Shown here piece by piece: positions 57,652 through 64,000 of a stretch of DNA of 64,000 nucleotides. This DNA is from an uncultured Luminiphilus sp. (GTDB lineage Bacteria > Pseudomonadota > Gammaproteobacteria > Pseudomonadales > Halieaceae), in assembly GCA_938084055.1 (NCBI GenBank), contig CALKDK010000009.1, forward strand, positions 62,001 through 126,000, in the 5' to 3' direction. Under the pieces are notes generated by a model. It searched no databases and was not told the origin of the DNA. It saw nothing but the letters and a program-made list of their open reading frames with translations. A program made the position numbers and the translations under genes. Every line of letters starts with the position of its first letter. Within the stretch, counting starts at the first letter, position 1.

Positions 57652-59379
57652 ATGACCCAGAACGACGCTTCACCCCAGCCTTTCAGTGCGTTGGGGCTGC
57701 CTGCTTTTTTACAGGACAATTTACAGGCGCTCGGGTACAGCACCGCCACGCCGATTCAGGCGGGCACCATTCCTCCGCTGCTCCAGGGCCAGGACGTCAT
57801 TGGTCTGGCGCAAACGGGCACAGGCAAAACCGCCGCCTTTGCCCTCCCGGTTCTCGCGGGTCTCGATATCAAACAGCGGCGCCCTCAGGGCCTGGTGCTC
57901 TGCCCCACCCGGGAACTTGCACTACAGGTCGCTGATGCCTTCCGCAGCTACGGTCGCGGTATGACCGGTCTTCGGGTTGTGGGTATCTATGGTGGCGCCG
58001 ATATGCGCCAGCAACTGAAATCACTGAAAGACGGTGCCCACATTATTGTGGCTACCCCGGGCCGCTTGCTCGATCACATAGAGCGACGTAGCGTCGATCT
58101 GACCACTATCAATACGGCGGTCCTCGACGAAGCCGATGAAATGTTACGTATGGGCTTTATCGATGACGTCGATACGATCCTCGCCAAAACACCCAAAACC
58201 CGCCGGGTTGCCCTGTTCTCTGCCACCATGCCCAAGCGCGTTCGGGAAATCGCCAGCAAGCACCTGAGTAGTCCGACTGAGATATCGGTCTCCGTAACGG
58301 CATCAACCAATGAGAATATCGAACAGTGCTATTGGCTGGCCAAAGGCGCCAGTAAGCTCGAGGCACTCAAACGTCTACTGGCCTTTGAGGAAACGGATGG
58401 CGTCATCGTCTTTACGCGCACACGGGAAAGTACGGCGGCAGTTGCTGAGCAACTGCGCCAGAATGGTTATCGAGCCGCCCCCCTCAATGGCGATATGGAT
58501 CAGAAAGCGCGCATTCGAACCGTCAATGACCTGAAAAGTGGCGGCCTGGATATTCTCGTTGCGACCGATGTCGCAGCCCGCGGACTCGATGTCGATCGGG
58601 TGACCCACGTGTTCAACTACGACGTGCCCTTCGATGAAGAGGCCTACGTCCACCGCATTGGCCGGACAGGGCGCGCCGGCCGTAAAGGAAAGGCGATCCT
58701 GTTTGTAGCGCCCAGAGAGCGTCGTATGCTGCGTAGCATCGAACGGCTGACGCGCCAGCAGATACCTGAAATGCGGCTGCCTTCGCCACTGGCCATTGAT
58801 GCAAAACGTCGTGAGGCCTTCGCTGAGCGCATCAAAAAGGCCCTCGCTGACCCGGCCTTACCCGAACTTGAGGACATTGTTGACCAGCTTTGCATCGACG
58901 CCGAATGCGACTACCGAAGTGTAGCGCTGGCGCTGGCGGGCCTGTTGCACGGCCCGGATAAGCTGGAGACCAAGCGATCGCCCAAGACCACCTCACCCAT
59001 ATCGCCTGCCGCCACGGCAGCACCGGACAGCAAGGGCAAGCCGCCCAATCGCAAGGAGCGCCGGAAAGACCTGCAAGGCAAAACGAAATCGGCGGATGAG
59101 AAGCACCTCGGTGAGGCCCGTCCCCTCCGGGATCACCCTGACGTCCCGATGGAACGCTTCCGGATCGCTATTGGTCGTAAACACGGCGTGAAAGCCGGGG
59201 AGCTGGTTGGCGCCATCGCCAACGAAGCGGGCATCGAGGGCGAGTACATCGGGACGATTAATATTCTCGAAGAGTGCTCAACCATTGACCTGCCGGAAGG
59301 TATGCCCAAAGCGGTACTCAGGCACCTGAAAAAGACCCGGGTAAAAGGCATGAACCTGGCCATGGACCGGGTGGCCTGA
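57652..59379 (+). CDS. DEAD-box RNA helicase with DbpA RNA-binding domain
   Basis: The 575-aa helicase has the Q motif (TPIQAGTIPPLLQ), AQTGTGKTAAFALP, VLDEADEML, FSATMPKRV, ARGLDVDRV and HRIGRTGRAGRKG. A basic, Ser/Lys-rich linker (about 440-500) leads to a C-terminal DbpA-type RRM (RFRIAIGRKHGVKAGELVGA, IGTINILEECSTIDLP). The layout fits the DeaD/CsdA group that acts in ribosome assembly and cold adaptation. ATG 57652 is preferred to an earlier in-frame start because the first ~10 residues of the longer form are not conserved-looking. Confidence 0.93.
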   Translation: MTQNDASPQPFSALGLPAFLQDNLQALGYSTATPIQAGTIPPLLQGQDVIGLAQTGTGKTAAFALPVLAGLDIKQRRPQGLVLCPTRELALQVADAFRSYGRGMTGLRVVGIYGGADMRQQLKSLKDGAHIIVATPGRLLDHIERRSVDLTTINTAVLDEADEMLRMGFIDDVDTILAKTPKTRRVALFSATMPKRVREIASKHLSSPTEISVSVTASTNENIEQCYWLAKGASKLEALKRLLAFEETDGVIVFTRTRESTAAVAEQLRQNGYRAAPLNGDMDQKARIRTVNDLKSGGLDILVATDVAARGLDVDRVTHVFNYDVPFDEEAYVHRIGRTGRAGRKGKAILFVAPRERRMLRSIERLTRQQIPEMRLPSPLAIDAKRREAFAERIKKALADPALPELEDIVDQLCIDAECDYRSVALALAGLLHGPDKLETKRSPKTTSPISPAATAAPDSKGKPPNRKERRKDLQGKTKSADEKHLGEARPLRDHPDVPMERFRIAIGRKHGVKAGELVGAIANEAGIEGEYIGTINILEECSTIDLPEGMPKAVLRHLKKTRVKGMNLAMDRVA

Positions 59380-59622
59380 GCCCAGACCCACCTGGCTTTC
59401 CAGGCGGGGAACCACACAGCCCAACAGGTTGCCAGCCGGCAGTAAAAAACCGACCCGACAGGTACCCGCCGGTGGGCCATCCCGCCGGCTCGGGACGCCT
59501 GCGCTTCCTGACCACAGCGCACCTCTTCAGCCGCTATTCCTGTCTCGCCACTTGCGGCGGCCAGTTTCCTCGCTATCCCTATTCTGTCAGGCTACGCGCC
59601 TTGCCAAACCCGAGAAGCAACT

Positions 59623-60702
59623 ATGACCACAAAACTCACAGACTCGCTGAACTTCAACAATGGAGCGGTGCTGAAAAATCGCTTTGTGCTCGCACCGCTG
59701 ACCAATCTTCAGAGTGGCGATGACGGTGTGCTCAGTGACGATGAGTATCAGTGGTTAACCTACCGCGCTGAGGGTGGGTTTGGCCTGACCATGACCTGCG
59801 CGGCGTCGGTGCAGCATTCCGGGGTGGGTTTCCCGGGTCAGTTGGGAGCCCACGACGACCGACATATCCCGGGCCTGACTCGGCTTGCCGCTGGCATCAA
59901 GACCCATGGCAGCCACGCCGTCGCACAGCTACAGCACAGCGGTATGCGCGCGCAGGCCAGTTACTGTGATGGCACCCCCCAGTGCCCCTCAGACGATGAA
60001 AAAACCGGCTCCAGGGCCATGAGCCCGGAGCAGATACAAGCTTTCATCGACGACTACATTGCGGCCGCCGTCCGCTGTCAGCAAGCAGGCTTTGACGGCG
60101 TCGAGTTACACGGCGCACACGGCTATCTGCTTTCAGAATTCCTGAGTCCCCAGCTCAACAGACGGGAAGATGACTACGGCGGCAGCACTGAAAACCGTGC
60201 GCGCATTCTCTGGGAGATCATCGATGGCGTTAACCGGCGCTGTGGGCGTGACCTGAGCCTCGGGGTACGACTTTCACCCGAACGTTTTGGCCAGCGAACC
60301 GAAGAAATTCGCGATCTGGCCGCAGCGCTGCTCACCGACACACGACTGGACTACGTCGACATGTCGCTCTGGGATCTGGACAAGCCGGCCCATGAGGAGG
60401 CGTTCCAGGGCAAGCCCCTTCTGGAAATTTTTACCAAACTACCCCGCAAAGGGGTCGCGCTGGGTGCCGCCGGCAAGCTCTATTCGGCAGCCCAGTGCCA
60501 GACGGCACTGGACCGTGGGCTCGACTTTGTCGTCGTGGGCCGGGCCGCCATCCTGCACCACGATTTCCCGGAACGTGCCGCTGGGGATTCAGGCTTTCGT
60601 ATGACAGACCTGCCGGTGAGCCGCGAATACCTTCAGCGGGAGAGGCTCGGTAAATCGTTTATTGACTATATGGCTACCTGGGAAGGCTTTGTCTCGGACT
60701 GA
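59623..60702 (+). CDS. NADH:flavin oxidoreductase (old yellow enzyme family)
   Basis: The 359-aa TIM-barrel flavoenzyme has KNRFVLAPLTNLQ, VAQLQHSGMRAQ, FDGVELHGAHGYLLSEFLSP and NRREDDYGGSTENRAR, the FMN-binding core of the family, and a C-terminal phosphate-binding VVGRAAI. It should reduce activated alkenes or similar substrates; physiological substrate unknown. It follows the helicase after a 243-bp gap that contains several GC-rich inverted repeats but no clear terminator. Confidence 0.9.
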   Translation: MTTKLTDSLNFNNGAVLKNRFVLAPLTNLQSGDDGVLSDDEYQWLTYRAEGGFGLTMTCAASVQHSGVGFPGQLGAHDDRHIPGLTRLAAGIKTHGSHAVAQLQHSGMRAQASYCDGTPQCPSDDEKTGSRAMSPEQIQAFIDDYIAAAVRCQQAGFDGVELHGAHGYLLSEFLSPQLNRREDDYGGSTENRARILWEIIDGVNRRCGRDLSLGVRLSPERFGQRTEEIRDLAAALLTDTRLDYVDMSLWDLDKPAHEEAFQGKPLLEIFTKLPRKGVALGAAGKLYSAAQCQTALDRGLDFVVVGRAAILHHDFPERAAGDSGFRMTDLPVSREYLQRERLGKSFIDYMATWEGFVSD

Positions 60703-60846
60703 CCTGGAGGGGCCGGGCGCCACTCCCTCGCGGGCAGATCCCCCTGAAGTGGGCGAGCACTGGAGCCACCGGCGGACCGACAGGCCAGGCACACAGCCCG
60801 ATAGGGAGATCGTACGTTGTGGCAACGGGCATCCTACGGCAGGGGT

Positions 60847-61467
60847 CTAGGCGCCAGCGGCACTGAACACCTTGCTGACCATCTCACGTACGAATAAGAG
60901 TCGGAACCTGATTTCAGCTCGACTGCAGAGGCCCATCCCAGTGCCAAGCGCGTACAGGAGACGGTCGGTCTGCTCAATCTGCGGTGGCGCCAGGGTGAAC
61001 AAACGACCGTACAGAGCTTCCCCAACCACCCTGAATTCACCCCAGAAATTAGCATCGGACACCGGGGGAGTAGCGGTTGAACAGAGATCCGTCAGGGCCT
61101 CGACTCCCAGCAGGTCGAGGGGGGTCTCCCCCGCCACAGATTCGGGATGGGTCATGGACAGCGCATAGATAAGACCGAGGCACCAACCCGCCCTGTCAAG
61201 GCGTATCTGGCGTTCATCCACAGCGCTGCCAACCGGCAGCGCCGCGGCCGCAGCACACGCCACGGCGGTAACCAGCAGGGTATAGGTCAGCATGGACAGG
61301 GCCTGACTCTGCTGCTGCTTGTTCAGTGTGCCGGCGCGACCCTCGATGGCACCCCAGACCAGATGGCGCAACCTGGGATAATTACTGCCATCAGGATCCG
61401 CAATCTGATCGAACAGGGTCATGTAGGCCCGCTTGTAGGCGCTGATCTGCTCCCGGTCTACAGCCAC
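60847..61467 (-). CDS. hypothetical protein (last gene of the symporter operon)
   Basis: The 206-aa protein is helical, with an Ala-rich hydrophobic segment (LLVTAVACAAAAALPVG, about residues 63-79) and a tail with GMGLCSRAEIRFRLLFVREMV. It starts three bases after the MBL-hydrolase stop, so it is almost certainly co-transcribed. No family recognised; the pattern of a lone membrane-like helix with soluble helices on both sides offers no function. Confidence 0.65.
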   Translation of the reverse strand: MAVDREQISAYKRAYMTLFDQIADPDGSNYPRLRHLVWGAIEGRAGTLNKQQQSQALSMLTYTLLVTAVACAAAAALPVGSAVDERQIRLDRAGWCLGLIYALSMTHPESVAGETPLDLLGVEALTDLCSTATPPVSDANFWGEFRVVGEALYGRLFTLAPPQIEQTDRLLYALGTGMGLCSRAEIRFRLLFVREMVSKVFSAAGA

Positions 61468-61470
61468 CGG

Positions 61471-62121
61471 TTAACCGAATCGTGTATCGGCGACGAAGGG
61501 GTTGGAGACACGCTCGCGACCAAACGTCGAGTTCGGGCCATGGCCGGGGATAAACTGGATGTTATCGCCCAGTGGAAACAGTTTCTCGCGAATGGAGCGG
61601 ATCAGGTCCCCATGGTTGCCCATGGGGAAATCCGTTCGCCCGATTGAGCCCGCGAAGATGACATCACCCACCCAGGCCACATTCTGGGGCTCATACAGAA
61701 ATACCACGTGCCCGGGTGTATGCCCCGGGCAGTGAATGACGCGAAATTCAGCAGCGCCCACGGAGACTGTCTCGCCATCTTTGAGCCAGCGATCGGGCTC
61801 AAAGGCGTCGGCGTGGGGGAAGTTGGCCATTTGGCACCACTCGGGCAACTTGTCTATCCAAAAGCGATCAGCCTCCTCGGGACCCTCAATCGGTACCGAG
61901 AGGCGCTGACGCAGTACGTCGCTGGCGGCGCAGTGGTCCATGTGCCCGTGGGTCAATAAAATCTTCTCCACCGTCGCGCCCATCTCTGCCACGGCGGCAA
62001 GTATTCTTTCTATATCCCCGCCCGGATCCACAATCGCTGCCTTGCCGGTCGTCTCACACTTAACGACCGAGCAATTCTGTTGGTAGACCGTGACCGGCAC
62101 AATGGTTACCGCGACAGTCAT
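61471..62121 (-). CDS. MBL-fold hydrolase (GloB/YcbL-like)
   Basis: The 216-aa protein has the metallo-beta-lactamase core: LTHGHMDHCAASDVL (HxHxDH), HCPGHTPGHVVF, and WVGDVIFAGSIGRTDF, with a final FIPGHGPNSTFGRE. These match type II glyoxalase-like hydrolases such as YcbL that act on thioesters of glutathione or similar. It overlaps the symporter stop by four bases (ATGA). Confidence 0.9.
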   Translation of the reverse strand: MTVAVTIVPVTVYQQNCSVVKCETTGKAAIVDPGGDIERILAAVAEMGATVEKILLTHGHMDHCAASDVLRQRLSVPIEGPEEADRFWIDKLPEWCQMANFPHADAFEPDRWLKDGETVSVGAAEFRVIHCPGHTPGHVVFLYEPQNVAWVGDVIFAGSIGRTDFPMGNHGDLIRSIREKLFPLGDNIQFIPGHGPNSTFGRERVSNPFVADTRFG

Positions 62122-63437
62122 GGCGCCTCCGCGGGAGATGGGTTTTCAGTGAGCGCGGCATCCATGTCATTGTCTGCCCGGGGATCGTTGTAAACGGTCT
62201 CGTCCAGCTGCCCCTCCCTGTAGGCGACAATGGTGGCCACCGTGGCATCGCCGGTGACATTAACGGCAGTCCGAATCATGTCGAGCAGCCGGTCCACACC
62301 GATAATCAGTGCAACACCTTCCACAGGCAGACCGGCCTGGGTCAGTACCAGCGACAGTGTTATCAGGCCAACCCCCGGTACCGCAGCCGTGCCGATGGAC
62401 GCGAGCGTTGCAGTCAGGATCACCATCAAGAGTTGCATCGCGGTCAGGTCAATACCGTACACCTGGGCAATGAATACCGTGGCCACACCCTGCATGATGG
62501 CTGTGCCGTCCATATTGACCGTTGCCCCCAGGGGCACCGCAAAGCCGGCCACACTTTTTGGCACCCCGAGTCGCTTCTCCACGGTGCGCAGGGTGATGGG
62601 CAGCGTGGCACCCGAGGAGGCCGTGGAAAAGGCAAATGCCCAAACGCGACGCATCTTGGTCCTGAGCATGCCGGGGTTGAGTCCGGTCGTCAGCTTGAGG
62701 AGCAGGCCGTAGACCACCAGGCCGTGAAAAATGAGAATACCGGACAGGGTCAGGAAGTACGCCGCCAGATTAACGATGGTACCGAAGCCCATAGTGGCGA
62801 AGAGCTTGACCAGCAGGGCGAATACACCCCACGGCGCCAGCTCGATCATAACGCCCACCATCTTCATGACCACAACTTCCATGTCACGAAACCAGCCAGC
62901 AACACGCTGTCCGGCATCACCCGCACGGGTCAGCGCAAAACCCACAAGTAACGCAAATACGATGACCTGCAGCATCTCCCCGTTGGCCATTGCGGCAAAG
63001 GGGTTCGAAGGAAAGATATTGACCAGCACATCGGTCAGGGGGGGCGGCATCCTGGCCTCAAACTCGGCATCGGTATCAACCTGGAGGCCCCGCCCTGGAC
63101 CGATCAGCGATGCCCCGGTCAGGCCAAAGGTCACGGCGACTGCCGTGGTAAATAAATAGAGCCCAATGGTCCGGCCAGCAATGGCACCCATACGGGCACT
63201 GTTGCCAAGGGAGGTCATGCCGCATATCAGGGAGACCATCACCAGGGGCACCACGAGAAGCTTGAGCGAGGCGATAAAAATCTTTCCCACCACCTCGAAC
63301 AGCCCAAAAATCAGGAAGGTGTTTATAAACTTGACGACGGGGTTCTCCGGATCAGCTCCAGACAACATCAGCTCGAAACCAGAACCGAGAACGATGCCGG
63401 CCCCCATGGCTATCAGGATGCGGTTGGTCAGCGACAT
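62118..63437 (-). CDS. dicarboxylate/amino acid:cation symporter (DAACS family)
   Basis: The 439-aa inner-membrane transporter has eight or so hydrophobic segments plus re-entrant loops of the glutamate/dicarboxylate transporter fold: AFSTASSGATLPITL (the serine-rich HP1 loop), VPLGATVNMDGTAIMQGV (NMDGT motif) and AAVPGVGLITLSLVL (HP2). It carries dicarboxylates or glutamate/aspartate with Na+ or H+. It starts directly after the Kazal-like lipoprotein stop and is coupled to the hydrolase gene. The C-terminus is acidic and may be cytoplasmic. Confidence 0.93.
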   Translation of the reverse strand: MSLTNRILIAMGAGIVLGSGFELMLSGADPENPVVKFINTFLIFGLFEVVGKIFIASLKLLVVPLVMVSLICGMTSLGNSARMGAIAGRTIGLYLFTTAVAVTFGLTGASLIGPGRGLQVDTDAEFEARMPPPLTDVLVNIFPSNPFAAMANGEMLQVIVFALLVGFALTRAGDAGQRVAGWFRDMEVVVMKMVGVMIELAPWGVFALLVKLFATMGFGTIVNLAAYFLTLSGILIFHGLVVYGLLLKLTTGLNPGMLRTKMRRVWAFAFSTASSGATLPITLRTVEKRLGVPKSVAGFAVPLGATVNMDGTAIMQGVATVFIAQVYGIDLTAMQLLMVILTATLASIGTAAVPGVGLITLSLVLTQAGLPVEGVALIIGVDRLLDMIRTAVNVTGDATVATIVAYREGQLDETVYNDPRADNDMDAALTENPSPAEAP

Positions 63438-63716
63438 TCAGAGTTCCTCACAGGGGCCATCGGCCCAGCTCGCCACGGCGATGTCCGCACAGGCGTTGCA
63501 CCCCGAGGGATACGTCCGCTCCGCGCCCGCAACAAGTGCGGCACAAACCGGCCGATACTCCATCGTACACACCATGGGCCGGGGATCAGTGCAAACCGTC
63601 TGGGCTGTTCCAGAGGGCTCGGCTGGATCATTGCCGCCCGATGTGGGGGTGCAGCCGGCCAAAAACAAGCAACCCAGGGCTGCACACCGCCGGGCAGTAG
63701 AAATAAAAGTTAGCAT
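63438..63716 (-). CDS. Kazal-like cysteine-rich lipoprotein
   Basis: The 92-aa product has lipobox F-L-A-G-C (Cys22; Thr at +2), a Gly/Pro linker, and a ~50-residue Kazal-type domain: C-x5-C-x6-V-C pattern in VCTDPRPMVCTMEYRPVCAA, then TYPSGCNACADIA and SWADGPCEEL, giving six cysteines in Kazal order. Such domains usually inhibit serine proteases. ATG 63714-63716 begins a normal signal peptide; the open frame upstream does not. It is first in an operon with the symporter. Whether it inhibits anything is unknown. Confidence 0.75.
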   Translation of the reverse strand: MLTFISTARRCAALGCLFLAGCTPTSGGNDPAEPSGTAQTVCTDPRPMVCTMEYRPVCAALVAGAERTYPSGCNACADIAVASWADGPCEEL

Positions 63717-63882
63717 GCCTCGCTTCCTGACGAATCCTATCGGTTGATCGTGTCCCAAATCTGTCTTGCCTATGCTCTTACCGCGGCCTGAATCCGCTGG
63801 CATCGACCGCATATACCCTACCATGGCTGAACCAGCAGGGCTTCACGTGAACATGCGGTGGGGTGTCGCCGCCGGAACCCCC

Positions 63883-64000
63883 TCACAGATCCGCCAACAG
63901 CGCATCGCGTAGGGTCAGCAACTCCATCTGCAGGACTGCCGTATCGCCGCAATCGGGAGCAGCGTCCACCGGCGCCATGGCTTTGGCAAGGCGCCTTAAA
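63883..64000 (-). CDS. possible C-terminal fragment of a CDS cut by the right edge
   Basis: An open minus-strand frame enters from the right edge and ends at TGA 63883-63885, encoding a 38-residue helical tail (LRRLAKAMAPVDAA, then CGDTAVLQMELLTLRDALL). The helical, Ala/Leu-rich character suits a protein C-terminus, but the window holds too little to identify it. The 166-bp gap to the Kazal gene is without other features. Confidence 0.35.
   Translation of the reverse strand, partial: LRRLAKAMAPVDAAPDCGDTAVLQMELLTLRDALLADL

Noticed and set aside
59380-59622. Terminator between the helicase and the old-yellow-enzyme gene
   Set aside because: GC-rich stems occur but none is followed by a T tract on the plus strand; the A run near 59443 would only serve the minus strand, which has no gene there.

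Overview
This window is a high-GC stretch of a gammaproteobacterial chromosome. The core block amiC-mutL-miaA-hfq-hflX-hflK-hflC-purA, with psd, rsgA, orn, queG and tsaE beside it, matches the gene order around E. coli psd to purA. The hisZ insertion between hflC and purA is the arrangement known from Pseudomonas. The many lipoproteins, the LemA/M48 pair and the general style suggest a marine Cellvibrionales-type (Halieaceae/OM60-like) bacterium; that genus-level guess is inference. I saw no rRNA, tRNA, CRISPR array, insertion sequence or prophage.

Layout. 1-4.5 kb (minus strand): a truncated lipoprotein, an 818-aa dimethylglycine/sarcosine dehydrogenase-like flavoprotein, a 63-aa lipoprotein, and a PepSY/cytochrome b561 pair. 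4.8-13.1 kb (plus): a lipoprotein alpha/beta hydrolase, an orphan PAS histidine kinase, a small unknown protein, a short-chain dehydrogenase, LemA plus an M48 membrane protease, and a stand-alone AraC-type DNA-binding protein. 13.1-24.9 kb (minus): ElyC/YdcF-like protein, purA, hisZ, hflC, hflK, hflX, hfq, miaA, mutL, amiC, tsaE. 24.9-40.8 kb: queG, orn, rsgA, a predicted outer-membrane barrel, psd, a PIN-PhoH ATPase, RNase II, asnS, an orphan ParA, cinA, pdxH, ggt and a thioesterase.

40.9-55.8 kb (plus) is the striking part. Thirteen tightly packed genes, mostly with overlapping or near-adjacent stop and start codons, encode a TPR/TonB-C-like protein, a poly-serine lipoprotein, a second lipoprotein, two single-span membrane proteins (TPR; PEGA plus a formylglycine-generating-enzyme-like domain), a small secreted protein, a MotA/TolQ/ExbB-like channel, an actin/Hsp70-like protein, two paralogous proteins with a MotB/ExbD-like transmembrane segment and a VWA domain, two more lipoproteins, and an M48 metalloprotease lipoprotein. 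I propose that this is an undescribed proton-driven trans-envelope machine in which VWA domains take the place of the usual OmpA-like or TolR-like periplasmic arm.

55.8-64 kb: a secreted amidohydrolase, a DbpA-domain DEAD-box helicase, an old-yellow-enzyme family oxidoreductase, and a minus-strand operon of a Kazal-like lipoprotein, a dicarboxylate/amino-acid symporter, an MBL-fold hydrolase and an unknown protein. A CDS fragment may run off the right edge.
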